Below are positions 1-11,249 of a DNA stretch of 64,000 nt, piece by piece (within the stretch, counting starts at the first letter, position 1; every line of letters starts with the position of its first letter). The stretch spans positions 32,906 to 96,905 of the forward strand of contig JAAEAF010003366.1 of NCBI GenBank assembly GCA_011037195.1, read 5' to 3'. The stretch is from Triatoma infestans (lineage: Eukaryota; Arthropoda; Insecta; Hemiptera; Reduviidae). A program made the position numbers and the translations under genes. The notes beneath the pieces were generated by a model. It had not been told where the DNA came from. It ran no database searches and saw only the letters and a program-made list of their open reading frames with translations.

Positions 1-1029
1 CGGAGAAAAAGTGCCACACAAATTATCTATACTAAGTGCCGAACTTCTGGCTATATTTAAGGCATTACAAACCATAAATGATTTCTCCGAAAACAATGTT
101 GTAATTTTTACAGACTCCAAGTCAAGTTGCCTAGCGTTGGAGTCATTCAAATACGGGGAAAGTACTAATGCAATTGTACATAAAATAATAACAGAAATCA
201 TTAATAGCTCCAAAAATATTGCAATACAATGGTTACCAGGGCATATTGATATATATGGCAACGATATGGCAGATGCAGCCGCAAAATTATGTAATAATGA
301 CAGGTATAGTGAGACAAAAATCGACCTACCACTTGACGACTGCCTACGACAGACAAGGTCCATATTATTGCGAGAATGGCAAACTTTATATGAAAGAGAA
401 TCCTCTCAGAAAGGAATGTACCATTTCACTAATATGCGTACCATATCTTTGAGACCTTGGTTCAAAAAATGCAAATTATTAAGAGGCCAAATAGTGACAC
501 TGACTAGACTACGCACAGGACATGGACGGACAAATAAAACTATGTTCTTATTTAAATTGGTAACGTCTGCTAATTGTGAAGTGTGCAGTGTTGAGGAGAA
601 CGTTGAACATGTTATCATGTCATGTAAGAAGTATGAGAGCATCAGGAAAAACTATAAAATATTTACAAAATTTACCACACTGACTGACATACTGCACAGT
701 AATATTGACGACATGAAACTTTTATACAAGTTCGTGGTCGATACAAAGTTACAGATATGAATATAAAGTTAAGATTATAATAGTATTATTGGGTATAGTT
801 TCTAATTGTTATTGTTAGATATTTATTATTTTAGTGTTCTTTTAGTGTTATTATTTTAGAGAACTATTCAAGTATATTTATTAATTATATTATACTTTAT
901 TTGTTGTTATTGTTAGAGACTTAGTAAATTATTATTAATAAGCATCAGTATAAATGATAACAAAACTGGTAGTACCTGGCAATATGGGAGTTTCCAATAA
1001 AACACCCAAGCCAAAAAAAAAAAAAAAAT
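1..1029 (+). mobile_element. 3' end of a non-LTR retrotransposon (R1/jockey-like, with RNase H)
   Basis: This is the terminal kilobase of a LINE that enters from the left edge. It holds an RNase H domain, a C-terminal Cys/His motif, about 250 bases of AT-rich 3' UTR and a poly(A) tail at 1014-1029, after which the composition changes. The poly(A) tail marks it as inserted by target-primed reverse transcription. The upstream endonuclease and reverse transcriptase lie outside the window, so its completeness cannot be judged. Confidence 0.85.
2..760 (+). CDS. LINE ORF2 C-terminus: RNase H domain and zinc-knuckle tail (partial, 5' end outside window)
   Basis: The frame is open from the first bases, so the apparent GTG start at 11 is not real; this is the end of a longer ORF2. 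RNase H hallmarks appear in order: AELLAIFKAL (acidic Glu), FTDSKS (Asp) and WLPGHIDIYGNDMADAA (GH...GND.AD). They are followed by the LTRLRTGHG segment and a CEVCSVEENVEHVIMSC motif (C-x2-C...H...C) typical of the tails of R1/I/jockey ORF2 proteins. RNase H in these elements removes the RNA strand during reverse transcription. There are no stops or frameshifts, so the copy may be fairly young. It ends with TGA at 758-760. Confidence 0.85.
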   Translation, partial: GEKVPHKLSILSAELLAIFKALQTINDFSENNVVIFTDSKSSCLALESFKYGESTNAIVHKIITEIINSSKNIAIQWLPGHIDIYGNDMADAAAKLCNNDRYSETKIDLPLDDCLRQTRSILLREWQTLYERESSQKGMYHFTNMRTISLRPWFKKCKLLRGQIVTLTRLRTGHGRTNKTMFLFKLVTSANCEVCSVEENVEHVIMSCKKYESIRKNYKIFTKFTTLTDILHSNIDDMKLLYKFVVDTKLQI

Positions 1030-1197
1030 ATTAAAATACATCTTTTCTCTATTTAAATTCGTAATAGACAATTTATCGTACTACAAATTTTTGTTTGTGC
1101 ATTGAGAATAGTTTAAAAATTAGAAGTACCGAATATATTTGTGGCTCGCTTGTGCAGAAATTTTAAAATTCCAAGCTAGCTAGAGCTTGTTCTGACA

Positions 1198-1275
1198 CAT
1201 TGGTGGCCTTAAAAAAAGGGCTGTTGATAATTCTATATACCCAGCTTATTTCCTTGTGGGCGCAGATTAAGCTTG
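1198..1275 (-). repeat. Decayed partial duplicate of the histone H1 3' end
   Basis: The stretch reading 'attggtggcc...aaagggctgttgataat' at 1198-1231, followed by 'agcttatttccttgtgggcgcag' near 1235-1257, matches the true H1 3' end at about 1336-1415 (stem-loop, then the stop-proximal 'agcttatttctttttaggcgcag'). The spacing between the two parts is shorter than in the gene, and the stem-loop is broken (a stretched A run and a lost pair). It looks like a truncated tandem duplication that has since decayed. Confidence 0.6.
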
Positions 1276-1341
1276 GCAAAAAAAACTTCGAATTATTCAG
1301 AACAATTTTGTGTACCATTTGCACCAAAGTGATTATTTGGT

Positions 1342-1357
1342 GGCCCTGAAAAGGGCC
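1342..1357 (-). promoter_or_regulatory. Histone mRNA 3' stem-loop
   Basis: On the minus strand this reads GGCCCTTTTCAGGGCC, the canonical six-pair stem and four-base loop of replication-dependent histone mRNAs, which is bound by SLBP and directs 3' cleavage without polyadenylation. It lies 38 bases after the H1 stop codon, the normal distance. No clear purine-rich downstream element was recognised. Confidence 0.95.
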
Positions 1358-1395
1358 GTTGATAATTTTTTTTAACAACGCTGCTGCTTTGGAGC

Positions 1396-2013
1396 TTATT
1401 TCTTTTTAGGCGCAGCCTTTTTTGTTGCTGGCTTCTTCGGCTTTGCTTTGGGAGCTGCTGCTTTCTTTGTTTTTGTCGGAGTGGCCTTCTTTGGTTTAGG
1501 AGCCTTAGGTGTTGTCGGGGGTTTCTTAGTTTTCTTTGCCTTGGGAGGAGCAGCCGCCTCTTTTTTCTTCACTGGCGATGCTTTCTTTTTAGTAGCGGTT
1601 GCCTTTTTCTCAGTGGCCGGCTTCTTAGGTTTTGCTTTCGTGGTAGTCTTTTTGCTTTTAACACTTCCTTCCGATCCTCCGAGTCTAAAAGAACCTGCGG
1701 CTCCCTTACCTTTAGTTTGTACCAGTTCACCAGATTCTACAGCAGATTTAATGTACTTTCTTATAAACAAAGACATTTTCTCCGAATCTACATTGTACGT
1801 GGTACTAATGTATTTCTTGATAGCCTGCAATGACGAACCACCTCTTTCTTTCAAATCCTTTATTGCGGCAGTCACTATTTGCGATGTTGGAGGATGTGTC
1901 ACCTTCTTTTTGGCTGCTTTCGCGGCAACTTTTTTCTTTGGTGACCCCTTAGTCTTCGTAGCCGCAGTTGAAGGAGAGGACTCCACAGCAGGTTGTTCAG
2001 TAGTTTCTGTCAT
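1396..2013 (-). CDS. H1: Linker histone H1
   Basis: A complete 205-residue linker histone, which binds the nucleosome dyad and linker DNA and compacts chromatin in the nucleus. Layout: a short acidic then Lys-rich N-terminal tail (residues 1-40); a winged-helix globular domain (about 41-113) with HPPTSQIV, IKDLKERGGSSLQAIKKYI, a second helix ending in IRKYIKSAVESGELVQ and the conserved TKGKGAAGSFRL strand; then a Lys/Ala/Pro tail to residue 205 with repeated KKPA/KKAA runs. There is no intron, and the message ends in a histone stem-loop rather than a poly(A) signal, so this is a replication-dependent copy. No core histone gene is adjacent, so it is a solitary copy or the edge of a dispersed cluster. 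There are no disabling changes. Confidence 0.96.
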   Translation of the reverse strand: MTETTEQPAVESSPSTAATKTKGSPKKKVAAKAAKKKVTHPPTSQIVTAAIKDLKERGGSSLQAIKKYISTTYNVDSEKMSLFIRKYIKSAVESGELVQTKGKGAAGSFRLGGSEGSVKSKKTTTKAKPKKPATEKKATATKKKASPVKKKEAAAPPKAKKTKKPPTTPKAPKPKKATPTKTKKAAAPKAKPKKPATKKAAPKKK

Positions 2014-2057
2014 GTTTATGGATGCGCAGTAACGTACAGCTGCGCACTATTGCCAAG

Positions 2058-2065
2058 CTTATAAG
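2058..2065 (-). promoter_or_regulatory. Probable TATA element of the H1 gene
   Basis: CTTATAAG lies 45-52 bases upstream of the H1 ATG. That spacing leaves room for a transcription start about 30 bases downstream and a short leader, as expected for histone genes. The call rests on position and sequence only. Confidence 0.5.
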
Positions 2066-2109
2066 CTATGGGCCGGACCATAACGTAGACTGGTCACAGT
2101 ATGCCTTTT

Positions 2110-2930
2110 GTGAACAACTAATAACATGAGGCGAGTGTTCATTTCACAAAATTTTTAATTTTTTTAATGTTATTTATAAAAACTTAAGAAATTTTCAAAT
2201 GCATAGACGTTTTACCCATAATCCCAACTTTATTAACTACATGTTTATTATGGAAAATAAGAATAAGATATTACATAATTCGTTGTTAAAATGACGAATG
2301 GGCTGAACTTAAGGGTCACACTGAGTAATTATTTATTAATAACTTTTTAAAATTCCAGAAATATTATTATCTATTTTATTTATGTTATTCTCAATAAACT
2401 CTAGTACCGAAAGAAATCAAAATTTTCTGCTTATGTACTACTTTACAATATAAAATTTACCCTTAAAGTTGGCAAGAATATCACTTTCGATTTGTTTGCG
2501 AGCTGCACTTCGACATTGCAGGAGGTGTTCGAGAAATGAAAAAGTACTCTTAATATTTAAATATTTAATCATTTTTAACCATTTTTTTGTCTTATAATAT
2601 GTTATGAAAAGGTTTTTAAGATTCTTTAATACAAACTCGTCAGTACCCTAAAAATTGCGATTATGTACCGTTTGCACTTACTTGGCAATATAGTGCAATA
2701 TTTTTACTTGACGATTTCAAAAATTCTTTAATACGAGTAGAACATGTTTTGATTATTATAAGATATTCATTATAAGCTTTGTGTTTGTGAAAATTTTGAT
2801 TTAATATTTCAAATCCTACTAGAAACAATTTTTCCATTAACCTGACTCTTTACTAAAAGAGATTCCCTATTTATAGTAATGGTCTTATAGATGAAATAAT
2901 TTATTACTAAACAGATAAGTAGTTAGTAAT
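2110..2930. other. AT-rich stretch without recognisable features
   Basis: No coding potential, splice-bounded exon or repeat was recognised on either strand between the H1 promoter and the LINE scrap at about 2.94 kb. Confidence 0.5.
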
Positions 2931-2939
2931 ATTAACAAT

Positions 2940-3636
2940 ACCCAAACTGAGCTTCTACTTAACGACCAGGGAAAAAAGTATTGAATTCAATGAATTTCTA
3001 TGGGATGAAATTTCAGTTTATCCATACAAGTCTAGTCTAATGAACTAAATTATTTAAATGTTAAGTCTTAATTTTCAACCATGGAGGCAGGATTATAATT
3101 ACCATTGTTCACTATGTAATATGGGTATATATGAAGGAGTTTTTCATTTTTTATGTGAGTGTCCTATTTTATCCCCTTACCGCTTACGATTTTTCGGTTT
3201 TAGGCATTTGTCTATGGACAGGTGTCTTACTATTCTTAATGGAGAAAACTGGAATGGTTTATACCTATTCGCTACCTCTGCTCTATCCTATAGGAAATTT
3301 TTAATCAGTGAATTTAATTTTAATTAATATGGAGTGTGTGTTTATTTTGTAATTATTATTTTTTTTTTTTTGTTATTATTTGGCTCTTGCCTTAATCTCT
3401 GTTTAACTAATTTTTTTTTGAAGGATTATTTATAATTTACATTATAGTTTCTCGCTAGTTTTTATTATAATAAAATATATTATTGTTATCATTTTTATTA
3501 ATGATACATATTGTTCATCAAACTCGGCAGACGGACCATGGTCCCAATGTCTTGTAATGTTTGTCTAAATTTATAAAAATAATGGATACTGTATCAATTA
3601 TATAATAAAACATTATTATTATTATTATTATTATTT
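2940..3636 (+). mobile_element. 5'-truncated LINE fragment with (ATT)n tail
   Basis: The last part of a LINE ORF2 (3058-3327) is followed by about 270 bases of 3' UTR and ends in a run of ATT repeats at about 3612-3636. LINE clades related to CR1/I often end in such short tandem repeats rather than poly(A). The C-terminal motif layout matches that of the large LINE at 6-11 kb, so both probably belong to one clade. The exact 5' truncation point is uncertain. Confidence 0.65.
3058..3327 (+). pseudogene. LINE ORF2 C-terminal zinc-knuckle fragment
   Basis: This 89-residue remnant contains CSLCNMGIYEGVFHFLCECP (C-x2-C...H...C), followed by YRLRFFGF and a Trp-containing LNGENWNGLYLF segment. The same order (CSxC...FHFL...P, then LNGNDWRTL) occurs at the end of the 6-11 kb LINE. 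The catalytic domains are absent, so it is not functional. Confidence 0.7.
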
Positions 3637-3639
3637 TAT

Positions 3640-5600
3640 TTTGATTTTATTTTGATTAATCGTTTATCTTTGCTTCTCGTTTATTTTGATGGGATGTAAT
3701 ACAGAATTTTGTCCCTCTAGAGGTCTGTAAATCTGTTTGTGCTTCAATAAGCCCCAAAAACTAATCAAACTAATTGGACAAACTTCAGGGTACAAAACTA
3801 TGCTCTTAGTTGATTGTGATTTGAATATTTTTTTTTATGTATTCGATAGCATGGTTAGCCCGATGAGTATTTTTGAAGAAATCAAATTTTGCCTCAAACA
3901 TGAGAATCCTAATTATCTCAAAAAAACTCATTTAACAAAAATTAAGAAAAAAGAAAAAGTAAAAAAAAATGTATGGCACATTTCGTCTATTAAGGTTTCT
4001 TATTGTCTCTCTAATTGTTTCATTGTATCACTCAGATATTATCAAAGAGAATGATTCTTTCCAAATTTAGATAATTCAGTCTATCTTTGTTTCTTGAATA
4101 GATGTGGAAAATCTGCATTGCAGGATTTTATCATTCTCAGTATTTTTGTTTTGTTTTGTTAGTTTTGACCGATTCCGAATTCTCTGTATCTATTGTCAAA
4201 TTGCAGTTCAAGATCGTGTAGACAGTTTATTTCAGCTTAAATTTCTGCCACACAAAGAAGTGATTGATTACATAATTTCTAGTATATTCTTCTTTTTTAT
4301 CTACTTTAAAGGCATGTTCTTGAAAGTACTATTACATTAACACATCTAATTCAATGAAAACAATTAGCATGATTGATTTCTTTTTAAAATTTTTCAAATC
4401 AATCGATCGAGAAGTTCTTTAAACGTTTTATCGAGAAAATCTACTTTAATGGTGTCTACTTGTCGGATTAAAGGGCAATAAATGTATTCCTATTGTACCA
4501 AAATTTTATCGTTACTTCACCTATGTAACTTTTTCAGTTTCTACAAGCATTGATTTAGATCAGTTTAAAGAAATAACTAAATGAAACGATTTCCATTACT
4601 AAACATATTACCAATAAACGTATCTAGTAAAGCTAAAAAGACCTAAATAAAATGAAATTATTCATATTTCAAAAGTACATCTTGATTGTGTATTAATTGC
4701 ATTACTTACTAGTCACCAAAACTGCTGTAAATTGCTGATTCACCTTGGAGAATGTGACGAAATGCTAAGATTCTTGGATTATTTGTATATAAACATTTTT
4801 CATAAAGCTTTCTTTTCTATCGATATTTTGTCAATCATTTTTGGGTACTTCATTGATTAAATGTGCATGCAATGGATTTTAAATGTATTAAAATAATAAT
4901 AATCGCATATTTAAGAGTTACACTAAAAAAACAAACGTTAGCAGAAAAATTTAGACTGTAATATAAAATCATTGATTATAGCTTTAGAATAAAATAGAAT
5001 GTCTCTTTATTTATCAATGCAAAGCAAATTACACCATTGTTACAAAAAAATAACAAAATGAAAAATAAAGGACTTACGGTAAGCTGATCGTTAGAGTGAG
5101 TTTGGCTCATCATATAAATTATTCTCTAACAGAATATTTAATAACCAAGTAAACATGAAAATAATCCTTTGAAAACTCAAAATATAAAAACAAAACTAAA
5201 ATAGAACCTTACTTTTAGCCGTATTTTAGCTTATTATTAGCTGTATTTATATTCTATTTTTTTAAATAATTTTTCTTTTCATTGTTATTAAGATACATAA
5301 AAGTGTTGAATAATAACAACAAGAGTGCTAATAGATCAAATGACATGACAAAGTTATTTTGATCCTGTAATGGAACCGTTTGATGTAATTCCTGATGTAG
5401 TAGATGTCTTGAAGAGGGCGGAAGGTAGTTGAGAGATTTTGGAAGTTAGTGCATCGAATTATTAATACGGATTTTATAAAAATAAACTGTATTTTAACAA
5501 TAATTTTAACGTATAAATGGTAACTAATAACTAGCAAAATACTTAGGAATAAATAGAAGATAAATAAGTAATAAATTAGAATGATAAAATAAACGAACTA
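3640..5600. other. AT-rich region, no gene recognised
   Basis: A 105-codon open frame at 3737-4054 has no recognisable domain and strongly AT-driven composition; I do not consider it a gene. The only structure seen is a short dispersed repeat at about 4903-4960. Confidence 0.5.
4903..4960 (+). repeat. Dispersed repeat, copy 1
   Basis: The sequence around 'ttaagagttacacta' followed by 'caaacgttagca' recurs at about 11775-11850 with roughly 80% similarity by eye. Nothing identifies the element type. Confidence 0.5.
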
Positions 5601-6030
5601 AGATGCACTACTAAAAGATAATAAGTTTAAATGAAACTGTGTATAGTCGCGTAAACTGCTGCTCGTGTATATGGACGTGCTCGTATCGTCGTATAAGATA
5701 TAATGATCTTCTCGTTGTATATGATAGAGTTTATATATCGGTGTTGGCCACACTCACACCAAGACATCTGTCCTAGTGTGCGACCTTCGTAGTTTGCTGA
5801 CCTTATTTAGGTCAGTGGCCAACCTTATCGGTGCTTGCTTTGATGTAAAGTATTGAAAAGGGCTTTGTTGTTTGTTTGGCCGGCATTGTCTTGAAGACGG
5901 TGGCCTGCTAGGTCGCTGATTATAAATTGCTCTTTTATTACTGCCATCCTTTGTTAAGATAGCAGCTGGCTGGAACCACTTTGACATTGGTATGACTTTC
6001 CATGTCATTACAATCCACACAAAGATACAT
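5600..6030. other. Probable LINE 3' UTR and unassigned flank
   Basis: About 5.75-6.04 kb lies directly 3' of the LINE stop codon (minus strand) and is probably its 3' UTR. It holds an 88-codon minus-strand open frame (5754-6020) with no recognisable domain. The stretch at 5640-5760 has several cg-containing words, unlike the flanks, and no assignable feature. Confidence 0.35.
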
Positions 6031-6040
6031 AGATTACCCC

Positions 6041-9000
6041 TCAGTGAGTCATTATTCTATGCCGTAAAGCATTTGCGTTTTTACAGTACATGACCAATGT
6101 TCTCCAGTCATTGCCATTTAGATATTTAAGTACCCGATCTCTGGACAGCGGAGTATGTTTGAAATATTTCATACGTACTTCACTTAGAGTGGGACATCAG
6201 CAAGAAAATGAAAAAGGTCTTCTATTTCATTAAGACTACATATAGAACATAACAGCTCTGATTTTTAAAATATTTATAATTTAAATTCAGCAAATCCCCA
6301 CGAAATTTAAATATCCATCTCATGAAAGATAACGGCTGCTGATCGGTAATATAACGTTTTTCTTTTAAATTAATTCTAATTCTCTGTATAATAAGGTAAC
6401 ACTGGATTCTCTGACTCTTTGTACAAAATAAAACCGCAACGAGATTTTTAAGGTCTGACGATTTGAATACCATTTTAAAACTGCAACTCTTCCAAAATTT
6501 TACTTCTAATATTATTAAGCGTCTTCTCCCATAACTCTATTATTAAAGTTATTACAACTCAATTCTATGTTAATGTTATGGTTTTTAGATAAATTAATTA
6601 TAGTTTCAAACCAAAATATTTTTTGTTTTACAATCTGCTGCGCTATAATTTTGGGAAGCCTATTACTGGGGAGCCGAGTTAACTTAATAATATAATTATA
6701 GTGTGTTAATTGAAAGTGTAAAAATGGAGAGCAATTTGGTTTCAACAAACAGTAATGCATTTGGAGAGTTCGAAGGTAATTTAAATAACTTTTTTTAGGA
6801 TATATCGTAGTAGTTTCTCGATATTATCATGTATTTCCCCACCCCAAAGTTTGGCCCCATAGCAAAGCACCGATCTGCTCACCGAGTTAAAAACATGCAT
6901 TTTTGCTGAAAATGAAACATTATTATTTTCTATTATAGGTGACCAAACAGCGTTTAAAGCCATTTTGGCTAGTTAGGGGGTTTCTGGCGCAGGGGCTATG
7001 ATACTAGTCTTGGGGGTTGCAAGAGCGCTGCTGCACCTCATCCAATCCGATGACCTTTTGGGCGCTCAGTTTTTTTGTGTTTTTTTACTGTTTAAAACTA
7101 GTATGTTTTATGTATTGTTTCATGTTTAATTCATTTTTTTGTGTTTTTTTACTGTTTACGTTTAGTACTAGTTTGTATTAAAAATACTAAAAACTGAATT
7201 AAACATGAAACAATACATAAAACATACTAGTTTTAAACAGCAAAAAAACACAAAAAACTGAATTAAACATGAAACAATACAAAAAACTGAGTAGTAGTTA
7301 AGTAGTAGGGTAGTTACCCTAGATTATGTTAGGAGTTAGGGGGTTTCTGGCGCAGGGGCTATGATACTAGTCTTGGGGGTTGCAAGAGCGCTGCTGCACC
7401 TCATCCAATTCGATGAGCTTAATTATCTTCCAAATCGATGAGTTCAATTATCATGCAATCCGATACCTTTTGGGCGCTCATTTTTTTTGTGTTTTTTTAC
7501 TGTTTAAAACTAGTATGTTTATGTATTGTTTCATGTTTAATTCAGTTTATTGTATTGTTTCATGTTTAATTCAGTTTTTTGTGTTTTTTTACTGTTTAAA
7601 ACTAGTATGTTTTATGTATTGTTTCATGTTTAATTCAGTTTTTAGTATTTTTAATACAAACTAGTACTAAACGTAAACAGTAAAAAAACACAAAAAAATG
7701 AATTAAACATGAAACAATACATAAAACATACTAGTTTTAAACAGTAAAAAAACACAGAAAAACTGAGCGCCCAAAAGGTCATCGGATTGGATGAGGTGCA
7801 GCAGCGCTCTTGCAACCCCCAAGACTAGTATACAGCCCCTGCGCCAGAAACTCCCTAACTACCCTACTTTGGCTTATGAAACTTTTTCGGCGCAATGCTT
7901 AGCCATTGATAAGGTAGGAGTCAAACGGATTCCGAGATACTTGTAATCATGAACTACTTCTATTTTATCTGAACCAAGAAACCATTTCTCATTCTTTGCA
8001 GTCTTCCCGCCATTCCTAAAAATAATAATTTTTTATTTATTGAGGTTAATTCTCAGACCACACAACTTACTATATTCATATACAGCATTAATCATAGCTT
8101 GCAAGGTGTATGGTTGAGACGCAACTAATACAACATCGTCTGCATACGCGAGTAGTTTCACTTTACACTCGTTTGATACCACTGCTCCATCGGACCCAAA
8201 TAATCGTCTAAATCGTTTATAAATAGTGAGAATAACGTTGGGGATACGAGGCAGCCTTGTCTTACTCCAGTCTTAATTTTAAACTTATCTGTAAGACCGT
8301 CCGAACTCCAAACACGGGCACTAGTATTAGACAGTAGATTTCGAATGGAGTTTTTTCTATTTTTGTACTTAGCCCAAGCTGATATAGTTTGACTATTATA
8401 TATAGTCTACACTGTCCAGAGCGGCTGTGAAATCTATAAAAAAAGAATAGATTTTCTGCCTCTTTTTACTTAATTTAAGTTTTATTAAATTAAGTAAACT
8501 GAAGGTTGTCCACCGTCGAGTAGGTTTTCCTAAAACCAGCTTGAAATTCGTGCATTATATTATTGTTATCGATCCAATCATTTATTCTTTTTAAAATAGG
8601 CCAGTGTATAATTTATCCATAGAATTTATAAGAGAGATTCCCCTATAATTATTGACAGAGTTTATATCCCTTTTTTTAATTAAAGGAAAGATAATGGACA
8701 CTTTAAAACTATCTGGAATTTCTGCCGTATCGAAAATTCTATTAAATATCTTTAACATCAGTTGAAGAAATGAAGAAGGCGCATATTTATAAAATTCAAA
8801 AGGAATTCTGTCTTCACCAGGTGCCTTATTATTTTTTGATTATATTAATACTAATTGTAATTCTTCCATTGAAAATCGGCTGTCTAACATATCATTTATG
8901 AATAAAGGTTCAACATAGATTAATCTATTGGAAATAGCGGGAGGGTTGTATACTTTTTTAAAATATATTAACCAATCTGCAGCCGTTATACTGCCCAAAA

Positions 9001-10233
9001 TACCACCCTTACTTTTTATAAATACTCTCACTGTTTCCCAGAACTCTTTACTGTTTTTAACGCAATTTAACCTCTGAGCGCACTCTGTAAAATGTAGTTT
9101 CTTTTTATTTACACACAAATCTTTATAACTTTTGTTCATTTCTAAGTACATCAACTTGTCTTCCGTTCTATTGTATAATTTTTCTTAAACAATTTTAATT
9201 TATTAAAAGAATTACACCTAGCTTTATTAAATTCTTTATCATACCATGGTTTTTTCCACGAAGAGAGACATTTATTATAAGGATTATAATTTGCAGACTT
9301 CTTTATTATATCACTTAAAGTATTTATATTAAAGTGTTTATCTTCTACATTAAGGTTGTCGGCTCGAATATATCTATTAACGTTACTTTGATAAGCCTCT
9401 TTATTTTGACTAGACCAGTTTAATTTCGGAACAACAGGTTTCGTTGAATTTAAAATTTCTATATTACTCATTCTAAAGGAAGTTATAATTGGCATATTAT
9501 CTGAAAAAAGTTTATTGTCAACTTTAAAATTATTCACTAAGGGAAGTAAATTCAAATTTATACTAGCATAATCAATGACAGAGTTCTCCGTTGCTCCAAT
9601 ATAAGTAAACTCGCCATTTCTATCATTTTCATTCTACCATTTAATATAACACAGCCAAAATCAGTAAAAAGTTCCAATAGCTTTCGGCCGTTACTGTTAA
9701 CAAATTGATCTTTAGATAAGCGGTTTAAATTGATAATATTAGAACTTACATGTAAATATTTGCAGGACAGAGACTGCAAATTACCTAATCTGCTATTAAA
9801 ATCTCTCATTAGAAAGATATTTAAATCATAATTCTCAGACAAGAAATTAGACAAGTCACTAAAGTCAGAGTCCCATGAATTACAATTCAAATATACTGGG
9901 TATACATAAACTAGTAATTATTTAAATTAATTAATACCAAATCTCTAAAAGAAATATTACAAAAAGACACTTACTTATTTGAAATGACAGACTTCTTAAT
10001 CCCTTAGATTCTTCCACCTGAAGCTCTTCCAAGTTTGATTCTCTTTTAGCAAACTCCCACTTTACATGAAAATTATTAAAGACTACATCCATACTTGACT
10101 GTTCCTCCTTCGTCACGAAGGTTTCAAAAAGTAGAATAACGTCAAAATTATTTAAATAACATTCAAAGTCAGGTTTGTCTAATTTATTTCTTAAGCCTCG
10201 ATTATTGTAAGCTAATATATCTAAATTGTGCAC
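6041..10233 (-). pseudogene. LINE ORF2 remnant (endonuclease, reverse transcriptase, zinc knuckle)
   Basis: The endonuclease N-terminus shows NNRGLRNKLD and FDVILLFETFV near 10.1 kb. Near 9.8 kb is MRDFNSRLG, where the family normally has GDFN, and near 9.5 kb is SDNMPI, where the catalytic SDH has lost its His. The polymerase shows [30 protein letters not shown] and YADDVVLVA (YADD at 8135-8146, so the Asp pair is intact). After the foldback insertion the thumb continues with a conserved CYGAKLWGG segment and then a CSICSLNEIEDLFHFL zinc knuckle. Several frameshifts and stops, including an in-frame TAA beside the insertion site, make it inactive. Confidence 0.85.
6970..7867. mobile_element. 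Foldback/MITE-like inverted-repeat element inserted in the LINE
   Basis: The ends are long inverted repeats of more than 150 bases: 'agttagggggtttctggcgc' on the left is mirrored by 'gcgccagaaactccctaact' on the right. Inside, a motif around 'aaactagtatgttttatg' recurs several times in both orientations, and a second copy of the left end begins near 7335, so the element is internally duplicated or is two nested copies. The flanks share 'tttggc' (6964-6969 and 7868-7873). Dropping the insert and one copy restores alignment of the LINE frame, which supports a 6-bp target duplication. There is no open frame for a transposase, so it is non-autonomous. Confidence 0.8.
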
Positions 10234-10293
10234 ATGAGAAATGTGTTTATATCCATAGTTATTAGGTTTAATTTTGCTAGAAGACTTTAGTTG

Positions 10294-11191
10294 CTATTGA
10301 TTCTTCGCATTCTCTTCATTAGTATTTGAAGGGGAATCCGCTAGGTTACTCTTCTTTTCCGGATGAGTGCTATACGGCCTGTCTGCAACTGATGCTTCCT
10401 TCTTTTTCTCGGGAAGGCCTGGCTTTTTACTTCTAGTGTTATAAGATCTTATGCTCTTATCAGACTTGTTATCTTTAACGCTACTATCCCTGTCCGATTG
10501 ATCGGTTTCACTTCCTGACACTTGACTTCTATAGGTTCTTTCATATTCTGTGTTCAGTTCTTCAGCGTATATACTCATTTACTGCCAGTTTACTCCCTCT
10601 TAGTGGGGCATGTTTACCAAATTCACGTATTTTTTCAAAAATGGGATTAAGTTTGTTCTTATTTCACGAACCTGAGAAGAATAATCTTGAGTAATTCTGA
10701 AATTGGATCCTGATAACTTTTTTCCATTTCTTAGTACATGTAATTTGGATTTAAAAGACGCCATCTTCACCAAAATAGGACGTGATTTTCCGGCAGAAGA
10801 AGATATGCCCAATCTGCGTACCCTAACTATATCACTGCTATCTATTCCAGTCTCCATTTTCAAACCAATAACGTTAATGACGAATCTACTAAATCGTCAT
10901 AAGTTTCTTTTTCTTGTTCTGTAATATTCTAGATAATTAAGTTATTCTCCCTTTCTCCATTTCGCAGTGAATTTAATTCTGCTTCCTGTTTTCTTATTGT
11001 CTCTTTCAAATTTATATTTTCTTTTTTAATACATTCTAAATCCGATGTAAATTTTTCAAGTTTCAAATCAATTTTAGACATTGATTTTTTTTTATTTCTG
11101 ACATATCTTGACTGTTTTTATCTGCGTTACTTTTTAATTCTAATAACAAATTTTTAATTTCAATAGAAATAGGCTGATCAGTCTGAGGCAT
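10294..11191 (-). pseudogene. LINE ORF1 (L1-like nucleic-acid chaperone) remnant
   Basis: The minus-strand frame from the ATG at 11191 begins MPQTDQPISIEIKNLL and passes through a charged, heptad-rich segment (a likely coiled coil). It then gives an RNA-binding domain with the C-terminal signature RPILVKMASFKSKLHVLRN...ITQDYSSQVREIR, which matches the ORF1 class related to L1 ORF1p and Transposase_22. ORF1p of this kind trimerises and coats the element RNA. A Ser/Lys-rich tail follows to the stop at 10294. The middle is broken by a stop and frame changes near 10.9 kb. Confidence 0.75.
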
Positions 11192-11249
11192 GTTTGTTTG
11201 TTGGTTATAATAGTAACAAGTATGTAGTATTTACCTTGCAACTGTACTA

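Noticed and set aside
1448..2032. 194-codon open frame on the plus strand
   Set aside because: It is exactly antisense to the Lys/Ala-rich H1 gene. Its Phe/Ala/Val composition is the mirror of the H1 tail.
3737..4054. 105-codon plus-strand frame
   Set aside because: It has AT-driven Lys/Phe/Ile composition, no domain, and no splice or poly(A) context.
7380..7664. 94-codon frame inside the foldback
   Set aside because: It arises from repeated arm sequence of the inverted-repeat element, and its repeated 'CFMFNS' peptides follow the DNA repeat.
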